This document shows positions 1 to 9,053 of a stretch of 64,000 nt of DNA, piece by piece (positions within the stretch are counted from its first letter, which is position 1; every line of letters starts with the position of its first letter). The stretch is from positions 1,736,001 through 1,800,000 of the forward strand of contig NZ_CP037745.1 of the NCBI RefSeq assembly GCF_004345025.1, written 5' to 3'. The DNA is from Rheinheimera sp. D18. Its GTDB lineage: Bacteria > Pseudomonadota > Gammaproteobacteria > Enterobacterales > Alteromonadaceae. Made by a program: the position numbers and the translations under genes. The notes below the pieces were generated by a model. It had not been told where the DNA came from. It was given only the letters and a program-made list of their open reading frames with translations, and ran no database searches.

Positions 1-79
1 CATTCCAAGGCCCCATGGTATGTGAACTCGACGGACCTATACCTACCTTTATAATTTCAAATACACTAATTGATTCCAT
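1..79 (-). CDS. sdaA: L-serine dehydratase (L-serine ammonia-lyase), 5' fragment
   Basis: Only the first 26 codons are in the window; the gene runs off the left edge. The reverse strand from 79 reads MESISVFEIIKVGIGPSSSH followed by TMGPW. This is the conserved N-terminus of iron-sulfur L-serine dehydratases, with the GPSSSHT substrate-binding loop. The enzyme deaminates L-serine to pyruvate and ammonia in the cytoplasm. The gene is divergent from acs across 387 bp. An upstream ATG at 92 is out of frame, so 79 is the start. Identification rests on a short but very characteristic stretch. Confidence 0.8.
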   Translation of the reverse strand, partial: MESISVFEIIKVGIGPSSSHTMGPWN

Positions 80-234
80 TTTGACGTCTCATTCTTAAAA
101 AAGATTACGATTTAATAGGCGCAGCCAATGCCCGAATTATCTAACGGTAATATTACTGTTGTTATTATGAACTTTTTGGCGCTTTAGTTTAACGTGTTCT
201 TACCCTATTTACACCGTGTGTTTTGCATATAACC

Positions 235-272
235 ACAACCTTAGCTAAGCACCGAGGGTTAGCTAAGGTTGT
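235..272. repeat. Perfect 14-bp inverted repeat with 10-nt loop
   Basis: ACAACCTTAGCTAA (235-248) is followed by ten bases and then its exact reverse complement TTAGCTAAGGTTGT (259-272). Neither side has a T-tract, so it is not a standard intrinsic terminator. It lies 156 bp from the sdaA start and 194 bp from the acs start. It could be a dyad operator or an RNA hairpin; the sequence alone does not decide. Confidence 0.75.
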
Positions 273-383
273 CGATGATATTTAATAAAGCCTATGCCAA
301 CGCGTAACAATTGCGTAATGTGGTGCAAATGAGTGATAAACCGCCAATTAAAATCACAGTTAGCGCCGCAGTAAAACGTTAGC

Positions 384-409
384 TAGACTAAGGTCTAATT
401 TCAATTGCC
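384..409 (+). promoter_or_regulatory. Candidate CrbR operator upstream of acs
   Basis: The dyad TAGAC-TAAG-GTCTA (384-397) is followed by TTTCAATTGCC (399-409). The same composite, GACTAAAGTC then TTTCACTTGCC, occurs at 6862-6887 before the DUF4212/symporter operon. The dyad is centred about 77 bp before the acs ATG, a position suited to a NarL/LuxR-type activator. Assignment to CrbR is inference from the neighbouring crbR gene. Confidence 0.45.
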
Positions 410-466
410 ACGCGGCTTAGATAGAAAGATAGTATAAAACTTACAACAGCTCTTACAGGGGAAGTT

Positions 467-2431
467 ATGTCACATCCAACAGTTTATCCGGTACCCGCTA
501 GTGCAGCGAAACGCTCACATCTTACCAACGAGCAGTATCTGCAAATGTATCAGCAGTCGATTAGCTCGCCAGATACCTTCTGGGCGGAACATGGTAAACG
601 TCTGCATTGGTTTACCCCGTTTACTAAAGTTAAAAACACCAGCTTTAAAAGTGGCAAAGTAAATATTAACTGGTTTAGCGATGGTATGTTAAATGCCAGC
701 TACAACTGCCTTGACCGCCACTTACCTGAACGCGCTAATCAAGTCGCCTACTTTTGGGAAGGCGACTCACCCGATGCACAAAAATCAATTACTTACGCTC
801 AATTACATCAGCAGGTATGTAAGCTAGCCAATGGTATGAAAGCCTTAGGTATTAATAAAGGTGACCGGGTAACAATATACTTACCGATGATTATAGAAGC
901 GACTGTCGCCCTACTCGCTTGCGCTCGTATTGGCGCGGTGCATTCAGTGGTGTTTGCCGGTTTTTCGCCTGATGCCCTTGGTAGCCGTATTGTTGACTGT
1001 AATTCAAAACTGGTTATTACTGCCGATCAATCACTACGCGGCAGCCGCGTTACTAATTTAAAACATAATACTGATATGGCCTTGGCGCACCTAGGCCATG
1101 ACTCGCCAGTTAAAAACGTATTAGTAGTAAAACATGTTGGCAAAAACGTTGATATGCAAGCCGGTGTTGATGGCCGCGACATTTGGTATCACGAATTATT
1201 AAATCAGCACAGCGCTGATTGCCCAGCCGAACCCATGTCGGCAGAAGATCCGTTATTTATTTTATATACCTCAGGCTCAACCGGTAACCCTAAGGGCGTG
1301 TTGCATACCACTGGCGGTTATATGGTATATGCCTCGATAACGCACCAATATGTATTTGATTACCACGATGGCGATGTGTATTGGTGTGCCGCCGATGTTG
1401 GCTGGGTAACCGGCCACACCTACATTGTGTATGGGCCGTTATCGAACGGCGCAACCAGCGTGTTATTTGAAGGTGTGCCTAACTACCCTAGCGTTAAACG
1501 CATGGCGCAAATTGTTGATAAGTACAACGTGAACATTCTTTACACTGCCCCTACCGCTATTCGTGCACTGATGGCCTATGGTGATGCGCCGGTAGAAGGT
1601 TGCAATTTATCGTCGTTGCAAACACTAGGTAGTGTTGGCGAACCGATCAATCCCGAGGCATGGTATTGGTATCATCAAAAATTTGGTAAGGGTAACTGCC
1701 CTATTGTTGATACTTGGTGGCAAACCGAAACCGGCGGCATACTTATTGCGCCACTACCAGGTTGTACTGAATTAAAACCGGGTTCGGCAACACGGCCGTT
1801 TTTTGGTGTGCAACCTGGCATTGTGGATAACGACGGTAATGAGGTAACGGGCGAAGGTGAAGGTAACCTAGTTATTAAAGACAGTTGGCCGGGGCAAATG
1901 CGCACTATTTTTGGCGACCATGCGCGTTTTGAGCAAACCTATTTTAGTACTTACCCTGGCTTATACTTTACCGGTGATGGCGCCAAACGTGATGCTGATG
2001 GCTATTTTTGGCTAACTGGCCGCGTGGATGACGTACTCAACATTTCTGGCCACCGCTTAGGTACTGCTGAAATTGAAAGCTGTTTGGTAGCACACGACGC
2101 AGTAGCAGAAGCCGCAGTAGTCGGTTACCCACACGATATTAAAGGCCAAGGGATTTATGTTTATGTAACGCCGCGTGTCGGTGTTGAACCCAGCGATGAG
2201 CTAACTAAAGCGTTACGCGATTGGGTGCGTGAAGAAATATCCCCCATTGCCACGCCAGATTTGATCCAGTGGGCGCCAACCGGTTTGCCTAAAACCCGGT
2301 CGGGTAAAATTATGCGGCGTATTTTGCGAAAAATTGCCGCAAACGAGCATGACCAATTAGGCGATATTTCAACACTGGCTGATCCGTCAGTAGTAGAAAC
2401 CTTGATAAATAATCGCTTAAACCGCAAATAA
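467..2431 (+). CDS. acs: Acetyl-CoA synthetase (AMP-forming)
   Basis: Converts acetate, ATP and CoA to acetyl-CoA, AMP and pyrophosphate in the cytoplasm; the high-affinity route for acetate use. The 654-aa length is normal for Acs. The AMP-binding core motif [11 protein letters not shown] is present near residue 270. The C-terminal domain carries the RSGKIMRR motif, whose Lys614 is the conserved catalytic lysine that is reversibly acetylated in Acs enzymes. A GGGGAAG Shine-Dalgarno sequence precedes the ATG. It is followed by its own terminator and then crbR. Linkage to crbS/crbR and the symporter fits control by the acetate switch. Confidence 0.97.
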   Translation: MSHPTVYPVPASAAKRSHLTNEQYLQMYQQSISSPDTFWAEHGKRLHWFTPFTKVKNTSFKSGKVNINWFSDGMLNASYNCLDRHLPERANQVAYFWEGDSPDAQKSITYAQLHQQVCKLANGMKALGINKGDRVTIYLPMIIEATVALLACARIGAVHSVVFAGFSPDALGSRIVDCNSKLVITADQSLRGSRVTNLKHNTDMALAHLGHDSPVKNVLVVKHVGKNVDMQAGVDGRDIWYHELLNQHSADCPAEPMSAEDPLFILYTSGSTGNPKGVLHTTGGYMVYASITHQYVFDYHDGDVYWCAADVGWVTGHTYIVYGPLSNGATSVLFEGVPNYPSVKRMAQIVDKYNVNILYTAPTAIRALMAYGDAPVEGCNLSSLQTLGSVGEPINPEAWYWYHQKFGKGNCPIVDTWWQTETGGILIAPLPGCTELKPGSATRPFFGVQPGIVDNDGNEVTGEGEGNLVIKDSWPGQMRTIFGDHARFEQTYFSTYPGLYFTGDGAKRDADGYFWLTGRVDDVLNISGHRLGTAEIESCLVAHDAVAEAAVVGYPHDIKGQGIYVYVTPRVGVEPSDELTKALRDWVREEISPIATPDLIQWAPTGLPKTRSGKIMRRILRKIAANEHDQLGDISTLADPSVVETLINNRLNRK

Positions 2432-2477
2432 GCTTGCTGAACCTGCGCTTGACACAGCGTGCTCCTACCAGCAGTAT

Positions 2478-2502
2478 AAAGGCCGCAAAAGCGGCCTTTA
2501 TT
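2478..2502 (+). terminator. Intrinsic terminator after acs
   Basis: AAAGGCCGC-AAAA-GCGGCCTTT forms a perfect 9-bp stem with a tetraloop, followed by an AT-rich tract. It sits 47 bp after the acs stop and before crbR, so crbR probably has its own promoter or depends on readthrough. Confidence 0.85.
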
Positions 2503-2536
2503 ATAATAATTACAACAAGCTTAGCTGGAGAAAAAG

Positions 2537-3217
2537 ATGGCAAAACTGATCGTCGCTGACGACCATCCGTTATTTCGCAATGCACTTATCAACGCCATTA
2601 GTAGCACCTTTGCCACTAAAGCCACCATTGAAACGGACAGTTTTGACAGTACCTGTATTGCCCTTGAACAACACCCTGACACTGATTTATTACTACTTGA
2701 TTTGCATATGCCTGGAAACTGCGGTTTTTTAGGTTTAATCCAACTACGTAAAAACTTTCCGTCTTTACCTATTGTGGTGATTTCAGCCAGTGAAGAGCTC
2801 GATGTTATTCGCAGAGTAATGGCGTTTGGTGCCTCGGCCTATGTGCCAAAATCAGCCAACCCTGCCGACATTAGCACTGCGTTAAATAGCGTAATGGCTG
2901 GCGAGCTATGGGTGCCTGCGGCGTTAAAAAAGCTAGTTTTTGAGCATAATAGTAACGAAGCAGAAGACGATTTAGATCTTGCCGCCAAAGTAGCTCAGTT
3001 AACTCAGCAACAGTATAAAGTGCTGTATTACTTAACCGAAGGCTGGCTAAATAAACAAATTGCCTATGATTTACATATTTCTGAAGCCACAGTTAAAGCC
3101 CATATTACGGCTATTTTTCGCAAGCTTGGCGTAACTAACCGCACCCAAGTGGTTATTCAAGCACAGCGCTTAACACTAGAGCCGCCAGTAAATAAAGCTA
3201 TGGCCAGCCCGCATTAA
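2537..3217 (+). CDS. crbR: LuxR/NarL-family response regulator, CrbR type
   Basis: The 226-aa protein has an N-terminal receiver domain (residues about 3-120). It shows the acidic pair in VADDHPLF, phosphoacceptor Asp55 in LLLLDLHMPG and the conserved Lys in VPKSA. A LuxR-type helix-turn-helix follows (about 155-215, ending NRTQVVIQA). It is convergent with the SLC5-fused kinase, with stops about 10 bp apart, and sits directly after acs. This matches the CrbS/CrbR (MxtR/ErdR in pseudomonads) acetate regulators known to control acs transcription. An AGCTGGAGAA ribosome-binding site precedes the ATG. Symbol assigned from domain type plus context. Confidence 0.85.
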   Translation: MAKLIVADDHPLFRNALINAISSTFATKATIETDSFDSTCIALEQHPDTDLLLLDLHMPGNCGFLGLIQLRKNFPSLPIVVISASEELDVIRRVMAFGASAYVPKSANPADISTALNSVMAGELWVPAALKKLVFEHNSNEAEDDLDLAAKVAQLTQQQYKVLYYLTEGWLNKQIAYDLHISEATVKAHITAIFRKLGVTNRTQVVIQAQRLTLEPPVNKAMASPH

Positions 3218-3227
3218 CTCGCCGGCC

Positions 3228-6200
3228 TTAATTATTAGCGCGCTTTAACATTTTTAAATGGTTTAAACTGGCCCTAAGCGCGGCAGGTTTAATGGGTTTA
3301 GCTAAAAACATTAAGCCTTGTTGCTTGGCTTTCATCGCCAAACCGGCCTCAGGTGACGCGGAAACTAAAATACCATTCACATTACCCCAAACCAGCTTAA
3401 CCTTTTCGTATAGCTCTAAGCCGTTAAGGTGCTGGCCTAACTGATAGTCAATGAGCAGTGCATCTGGCGCGGCGTGGTTTCTAGCATAATCGAGTAAGCT
3501 TTCTTCATCATAAAAGCAAACCACATTATCAATTTGCCACTGTTGTAGTAATACCGCTAAGGCGGCTAGGTTTGCGGCGTCGTCATCAACACACACCACC
3601 GATAAACCGGTTATTGGCCGTTGTATTGTATTACTAGGTAAAGGTAGCTCAGTGCGATTACTCGCAGCGACTAAAGGTAACTGTAAACTAAACATACTGC
3701 CTTTGCCCGGCCAAGACGCTACTTTAAGCGGGTGACCTAGTAACTTTGCCATACGGTTAACCACACCCAAGCCCAGCCCTACACCTTGTTGGCCCTTGGC
3801 GGTTGCGTCGATACGATAAAAGTCTTCAAAAATACGCTGTAAATCGGGTTCAGAAATACCCGGGCCAGTATCCCATACCTGTATGAGTAATTGGTTACCA
3901 CGTTTACGCGCGCCTAATAAAATACGGCCTTGCTTGGTATATTTAATTGCGTTAGATAACATGTTTTGCAAAATACGCCGCAAATAAGTTGGATCGGTTT
4001 GTGTTTGGCAGTCCACTTTACGTACCACTAAACGCAAGCCCTTTTGCTTCGCTAGTAAACTAAATTCGTCAGCCAATTGCGCTAACAGCTCTTTAAGTGA
4101 CACAGTTTGCACATCAGGTGACAGCTTACCATCGTCTAGTTTCGCAATTTCTAATAGGGTTGAAATAAGCTCTTCTGACGCTTTAAGTGAGTTATCTAAC
4201 TGACCAATAATATGCTGTTGCTGCTGGATGTCATTGCTACCGGCTAACGCGGCAGTAAATAAGCGCGCGGCATTAAGTGGTTGCAAAATATCATGGCTGG
4301 CTAGCGCTAAAAACCGTGTTTTAGAAGCGTTGGCAACGTCAGCCTCGCCTTTGGCTTGCAGTAATTGCTGCTCGGTTTCGCGGCGCCGTTTTACTTCAGA
4401 TAACAACTCATGATTAATTTCAGAAATAGTTTGCGTTCGCTCTTGTACCCTATCTTCTAAGTGTTGCTTAGCTTCTGCCAGCGCCAGCACGGCTTTTACA
4501 TGATCAGAAATATCAGTAAAGCTGGTAACAAAGCCGCCGCCAGGAATAGGGTTGCCGCGCATTTCAATAACCTTGCCATCTGGGCGTACGCGCTGAAATA
4601 CATGGGCTGTGCCATTTTGCATATGACCAATACGTTTTTGTACATGCTCATCGGCACTGCCTTCGCCGCACAAGCCCCGTTCAGCGTTAAAGCGGACTAT
4701 ATCGGCAACCGGTCGCCCTACTCGCACCATGGCATCGGGGTAGTCAAACATTTCAAGGTAAGCTTTATTCCATGCCACTAAATTAAGATCCCGGTCTACA
4801 ACACTTACGCCTTGGCTTAAATGCTCTAAGGTAGAAAACAAAATTTTACGCGAGAATTGAATGGCCTGTGTCGTATCGTCAAATAGGGTTACTACGTCTT
4901 CTAACCCCAGCTGACGCCCTTCAAGCACTGCATTAACCATGGCCGAGGCTGACGACGCACCGATAACACCCGCAAGTTCACGTTCAACATATTCAACTAA
5001 ACCGCTACTGGGTAAATCATCTAGTTGCAAGCCTATTTGTTGGCGCCTAGCGTATTCTTGTAAACTTTCATTCGCTCGGCTAACACCAACAAAACGTTCT
5101 AACAAAATTTTTAAATCGGCATTACGAATGCGAATACGCCGTGCCACGGTGTCTTGATGATTTACCGGCAAATTGGGTTTAACAAAGGCCACGGCTTGCA
5201 GTCGGTCTTGTAAGCTAACGTGACTCAGCAGTGAACCAACAATATAAAACAATAAGTTAAAGCCAAGTGAAAACATTACGCCGTGGCTAAGCATATCCAG
5301 TTTGGCGCCAAATAACGCGGTAGGTATCAGTGCCGACCAACCAAATAACCCTGTTTGCATAATATCGCTGTCAACGGCGCCAGTACTTACCAGCTGTGGC
5401 AGCATTAGGGTATAAAACCACAAGGCAAAGCCAATACTAATACCAAAGTATACGCCCCAGGCATTACCACGACGCCAGTACAGGCCACCAATAACCGCTG
5501 GCGCCAGCTGAATAACTAAAGCAAAAGCTAATAAACCCGTTTCAGCCAGTTCATAATTACGAGCAAACATACGGTAATACAAATACGACAGTGCCATCAC
5601 CAAAATGATCATCGCGCGGCGGACTAATAAAATCAGTAAGCTGTAATCGTGTGATAACCCTTGGCGCTTACTACGTCGCAGCAAGCTTGGCATAACTACG
5701 TCGTTGCTAATCATGGTTGATAGCGCCAGCGTAGCAATAATAATCATTGAGGTAGCAGCAGAAAAGCCACCAATAAACACTAACACACTAAGGGTGTCCC
5801 AGCCTGACTTGGCTGGGATCAATAAAACAAAGCTATCGGCAGAATTTAGTGCATCGGGAAATAACTGCATACCGCCAATGGCAATAGGAATAACCATTAA
5901 CGTAACTAAAAATAAATATAACGAGAACCAGCGCCTAGCATGGCGTAAGTGATGATGTGATACGTTTTCAACAAAGGCAACGTGGAATTGGCGTGGCAGT
6001 AAAAACACTGCGACCATCGCTAGTACCGTTTTGGTAATAAACTCTAGCACGCCAAAGTTGCTGTTTTGATGTTGAGCTACGGCATGCGAAGCAAAGCGCT
6101 GCAAGATATCGGCACTGTCGCCTAACACAAAGATATACACCGCCATACCTAAGATCATTAAAGCAAACAGCTTAACCACAGATTCAAAGGCAATGGCGAC

Positions 6201-6773
6201 CATTACACCGCGGCTTTGTTCAGTAAGGTGTAGCTTACGGGTACCAAATAAAATGGCAAAAAATGCCATGGCTAACGCGCTTAAAAATGCACTGTCTTGC
6301 CACCAGATAGTGCTCTCGCTAGTAAAGTCGCCGCCTAATAATACCTGATACGAGCTAGACACCGCTTTAAGCTGCAACGCAATATAAGGTACTACTACGA
6401 CCAAACATACTAACGATGCTAATAGCGCAATATTTTTTCGTTTGCCATAACGCGATGAAATAAAATCGGCGACAGAGGTCACGTTTTGCTTTTTTGCTAC
6501 ATACAGCAATTTAAATAAGAACGGTTGAGCGAAAATAAACAGCAGTGCTGGGCCTAAGTAAATAGCAAAGTAGTCCCAGCCTTTAGTAACTGCTGTGCCT
6601 ACCGCACCGTAGTAGGTCCATGATGTGCAATATACGGCTAACGCTAGGCTATAAATTAAGCCACCATACTTTCGTATTAGTTTGTCATCGGCATGCCTCT
6701 CGCCCCAGTTAGCAATAAGGAATAAACCGCCAACATACGCCAATGCTAGTAAAGCAACTACCCAAGCGGCCAC
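3228..6773 (-). CDS. crbS: SLC5-fused hybrid sensor histidine kinase, CrbS type
   Basis: The 1181-aa inner-membrane protein begins with a sodium/solute symporter (SLC5/PutP-like) domain of about 13 helices (residues 1 to about 505). A linker of the STAC kind (about 525-620) follows, then a PAS domain (about 640-760, containing TLEHLSQGVSVVDRDLNL) and a coiled coil (about 770-815). The HisKA domain has phosphoacceptor His827 in ASHDILQPL. An HATPase domain (NMLSNAIKYT; DTGPGIS; GLGLGV) and a C-terminal receiver with Asp1109 in LLIDYQLG complete it. The layout is that of CrbS/MxtR and relatives, which sense or respond to acetate metabolism. It converges on crbR and diverges from the symporter operon, so the full acetate switch is in one place. 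Whether the SLC5 part still transports is unknown. Confidence 0.88.
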   Translation of the reverse strand: MAAWVVALLALAYVGGLFLIANWGERHADDKLIRKYGGLIYSLALAVYCTSWTYYGAVGTAVTKGWDYFAIYLGPALLFIFAQPFLFKLLYVAKKQNVTSVADFISSRYGKRKNIALLASLVCLVVVVPYIALQLKAVSSSYQVLLGGDFTSESTIWWQDSAFLSALAMAFFAILFGTRKLHLTEQSRGVMVAIAFESVVKLFALMILGMAVYIFVLGDSADILQRFASHAVAQHQNSNFGVLEFITKTVLAMVAVFLLPRQFHVAFVENVSHHHLRHARRWFSLYLFLVTLMVIPIAIGGMQLFPDALNSADSFVLLIPAKSGWDTLSVLVFIGGFSAATSMIIIATLALSTMISNDVVMPSLLRRSKRQGLSHDYSLLILLVRRAMIILVMALSYLYYRMFARNYELAETGLLAFALVIQLAPAVIGGLYWRRGNAWGVYFGISIGFALWFYTLMLPQLVSTGAVDSDIMQTGLFGWSALIPTALFGAKLDMLSHGVMFSLGFNLLFYIVGSLLSHVSLQDRLQAVAFVKPNLPVNHQDTVARRIRIRNADLKILLERFVGVSRANESLQEYARRQQIGLQLDDLPSSGLVEYVERELAGVIGASSASAMVNAVLEGRQLGLEDVVTLFDDTTQAIQFSRKILFSTLEHLSQGVSVVDRDLNLVAWNKAYLEMFDYPDAMVRVGRPVADIVRFNAERGLCGEGSADEHVQKRIGHMQNGTAHVFQRVRPDGKVIEMRGNPIPGGGFVTSFTDISDHVKAVLALAEAKQHLEDRVQERTQTISEINHELLSEVKRRRETEQQLLQAKGEADVANASKTRFLALASHDILQPLNAARLFTAALAGSNDIQQQQHIIGQLDNSLKASEELISTLLEIAKLDDGKLSPDVQTVSLKELLAQLADEFSLLAKQKGLRLVVRKVDCQTQTDPTYLRRILQNMLSNAIKYTKQGRILLGARKRGNQLLIQVWDTGPGISEPDLQRIFEDFYRIDATAKGQQGVGLGLGVVNRMAKLLGHPLKVASWPGKGSMFSLQLPLVAASNRTELPLPSNTIQRPITGLSVVCVDDDAANLAALAVLLQQWQIDNVVCFYDEESLLDYARNHAAPDALLIDYQLGQHLNGLELYEKVKLVWGNVNGILVSASPEAGLAMKAKQQGLMFLAKPIKPAALRASLNHLKMLKRANN

Positions 6774-6861
6774 AGCACTCTCCGTTTCTTATTATATTAA
6801 TGCGCTTATTGAATACTTTGGTCTTAATTGCCTAGCTAAGTCAAATAACCTTAACCAGCTT

Positions 6862-6887
6862 CGACTAAAGTCGGGCTTTCACTTGCC
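6862..6887 (+). promoter_or_regulatory. Candidate CrbR operator upstream of the DUF4212/symporter operon
   Basis: CGACTAAAGTCG (6862-6873), an inverted repeat, is followed by TTTCACTTGCC (6877-6887). It mirrors the element before acs with one mismatch in the ten-base core and one in the eleven-base second half, and a spacing that differs by one base. It is centred about 78 bp before the ATG at 6946. Regulation by CrbR is inferred. Confidence 0.45.
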
Positions 6888-6945
6888 TTAACTACTGCTA
6901 GATTAACGTTGCGAGATAAAAATAACAAAGAAAAGGAGTGTATTT

Positions 6946-7209
6946 ATGAACGAGCACGATCGCAACGCGGCGGCTTATTGGTCAGCGAACCTTCGCCTGA
7001 TCATTGGCAGCCTAATTATCTGGGCTTTAGTGTCCTACGGTGGCGGTATTTTATTCCGGCCATGGTTAACAGACATTCGAGTAGGCGGCACCGATCTTGG
7101 CTTCTGGTTTGCGCAACAGGGGTCTATTTTAACCTTTATCGTTTTAATCTTCTTCTATGCTTGGAGAATGAATAAGCTCGATAAAGAATTTGGCTTAAAC
7201 GAGGAGTAA
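6946..7209 (+). CDS. DUF4212 symporter small subunit
   Basis: The 87-aa protein has two predicted membrane helices (about residues 18-38 and 57-77). It matches the DUF4212 family, in which YWSANLR near the N-terminus and a WRMNKLDKEF end are typical. DUF4212 proteins are encoded immediately before VC_2705-type sodium/solute symporters and are thought to be small partner subunits. A strong AAAGGAG ribosome-binding site precedes the ATG. It is separated from the symporter by only 7 bp. A longer overlapping frame starting at 6909 is not used. Confidence 0.9.
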   Translation: MNEHDRNAAAYWSANLRLIIGSLIIWALVSYGGGILFRPWLTDIRVGGTDLGFWFAQQGSILTFIVLIFFYAWRMNKLDKEFGLNEE

Positions 7210-7216
7210 ACCCGTC

Positions 7217-9001
7217 ATGAGTCAATTTGCAATCAATCTTATTTTTGTCGGCAGCTCGTTCGCGCTCTATATTGCTATTGCAATTTGGGCTCGTGCCGGG
7301 TCAACCAAAGAGTTTTATGTTGCCGGCGGCGGTGTAAACCCGGTAATGAACGGTATGGCAACCGCAGCTGACTGGATGTCAGCGGCATCGTTTATTTCTA
7401 TGGCCGGCATTATTGCTGCTGGTGGTTATGCAACCTCAAGCTACCTAATGGGCTGGACCGGTGGCTATGTGCTGCTTGCCATGTTACTCGCACCCTATTT
7501 ACGTAAGTTTGGTAAATTTACCGTACCAGAGTTTATTGGCGATCGGTTTTACAGTAAAAACGCACGTTTTGTTGCGGTAGCCTGTTTAATTATTGCCTCA
7601 GTAACCTATGTTATCGGGCAGATGACCGGTGCGGGTGTGGCCTTTTCTCGCTTCTTAGAAGTAGAAAGCGATACAGGGCTTATTATTGCTGGCATAGTGG
7701 TGTTTTTGTACGCGGTATTAGGCGGCATGAAAGGCATTACTTATACCCAGGTAGCACAATATGTCGTACTAATTATTGCCTACACTATTCCGGCCGTATT
7801 TATTTCACTGCAACTAACAGGTAATTTTTTACCGCCACTGGGTTTATTTTCTAACCACCTTGAATCAGGTATGCCACTGTTACACAAGCTAGACTTGGTA
7901 GTACGTGAACTTGGCTTTGCCGATTACACTGCCGATGTGCCTAACAAGCTAAATATGGTGTTATTTACCTTATCATTGATGATTGGTACGGCTGGTTTAC
8001 CTCACGTTATTATCCGCTTTTTCACTGTGCCTAAGGTATCAGACGCGCGTTGGTCTGCCGGCTGGGCATTAGTGTTTATTGCACTGTTGTACTTAACTGC
8101 ACCAGCAGTGGCATCCATGGCGCGGTTAAACTTGTTAACCACCATTTATCCATCAGGTGAAGTAACCAACCCCATTGATTACGCGCATCGCCCGGATTGG
8201 GTGAAAAACTGGGAACAAACTGGCTTAATTACCTTTGAAGATAAAAATGGTGATGGCCTGATCCAGTTATATAACGACCAATCAGAAAGCTATAAGCAGG
8301 TAGCAACAGAACGGGGTTGGAAAGGTAACGAACTTACCGTAAACAACGATATTCTGGTATTAGCTAACCCTGAAATTGCTAACTTACCCAGTTGGGTTAT
8401 AGGCTTAATTGCAGCCGGTGGTTTAGCTGCGGCATTATCTACTGCTGCAGGTTTGCTGTTGGCAATATCGTCAGCAATTAGCCATGACTTAATAAAGGGC
8501 TCAATTAACCCTAATATTAGTGAAAAGAACGAGTTACGTGCTGCACGTATCTCCATGGCGGTAGCTATAGTCGTCGCCACCTGGCTAGGCATGAACCCAC
8601 CCGGGTTTGCGGCACAGGTGGTAGCTCTAGCCTTTGGTATTGCTGCAGCATCAATATTCCCAGCGTTAATGATGGGTATATTCTCCAAGCGGGTAAATAA
8701 TAAAGGTGCCATTGCCGGTATGTTGGCAGGGTTATTGTCAACCATGGTATATATCTTCTTATACTTAGGCTGGTTCTTTATTCCGGGTACCGCCGCCTTT
8801 GCTAATACACCAGAAAACTGGTTATTGGGTTCTATGGGTTATGGTATTTCCCCGCTATCGTTTGGTGCTATAGGTGCAATGATTAACTTTATCGTTGCCT
8901 TTGCCGTATCGTCAGTAACGGCAGCACCGCCAAAACACATTCAAGAACTGGTTGAAAGTGTTCGTTACCCTAAAGGTGCCGGTGTAGCCACGGGTCACTA
9001 A
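7217..9001 (+). CDS. Sodium/solute symporter, VC_2705 (acetate/ActP-like) subfamily
   Basis: The 594-aa SLC5-family inner-membrane transporter probably has 13 helices. Signature stretches include EFYVAGGGVNP, TAADWMSAASF and GTAGLPHVIIRFF. An extra hydrophilic loop (about residues 315-390) contains an EF-hand-like run DKNGDGLIQLYND that could bind Ca2+. Pairing with DUF4212 and linkage to acs and crbS/R point to acetate or another short carboxylate as substrate; the exact substrate is inference. The operon ends at a strong terminator just downstream. Confidence 0.9.
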   Translation: MSQFAINLIFVGSSFALYIAIAIWARAGSTKEFYVAGGGVNPVMNGMATAADWMSAASFISMAGIIAAGGYATSSYLMGWTGGYVLLAMLLAPYLRKFGKFTVPEFIGDRFYSKNARFVAVACLIIASVTYVIGQMTGAGVAFSRFLEVESDTGLIIAGIVVFLYAVLGGMKGITYTQVAQYVVLIIAYTIPAVFISLQLTGNFLPPLGLFSNHLESGMPLLHKLDLVVRELGFADYTADVPNKLNMVLFTLSLMIGTAGLPHVIIRFFTVPKVSDARWSAGWALVFIALLYLTAPAVASMARLNLLTTIYPSGEVTNPIDYAHRPDWVKNWEQTGLITFEDKNGDGLIQLYNDQSESYKQVATERGWKGNELTVNNDILVLANPEIANLPSWVIGLIAAGGLAAALSTAAGLLLAISSAISHDLIKGSINPNISEKNELRAARISMAVAIVVATWLGMNPPGFAAQVVALAFGIAAASIFPALMMGIFSKRVNNKGAIAGMLAGLLSTMVYIFLYLGWFFIPGTAAFANTPENWLLGSMGYGISPLSFGAIGAMINFIVAFAVSSVTAAPPKHIQELVESVRYPKGAGVATGH

Positions 9002-9011
9002 ACATGATTAA

Positions 9012-9042
9012 ACGGGCTTTCATGGTGAAGGCCCGTCTTTTT
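9012..9042 (+). terminator. Intrinsic terminator after the symporter gene
   Basis: ACGGGCTTTCA-TGG-TGAAGGCCCGT is an 11-bp stem with one G-U pair and a 3-nt loop, followed by CTTTTT. The next start codon is only 12 bp beyond, so the following gene depends on readthrough or on a promoter inside this region. Confidence 0.85.
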
Positions 9043-9053
9043 AGGAAATAGCG

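Larger units (their letters stand above)
80..466. promoter_or_regulatory. Divergent sdaA/acs intergenic region
   Basis: This 387-bp stretch holds no convincing gene. It contains a perfect 14-bp inverted repeat at 235-272 and the GACTAAGGTC/TTTCAATTGCC composite motif at 384-409. An AT-rich stretch around 430-440 (GTATAAAAC) could serve as an acs -10 region. I did not find a good match to the CRP consensus. No tRNA or riboswitch fold was apparent. Confidence 0.6.

Noticed and set aside
281..360. CRP site upstream of acs
   Set aside because: TGTGGTGCAAATGAGTGAT and a nearby TCACA half-site do not give the required TGTGA-N6-TCACA spacing.
4228..5157. Several plus-strand frames inside crbS
   Set aside because: All lie within the intact 1181-codon kinase gene and have no domain or start signal.
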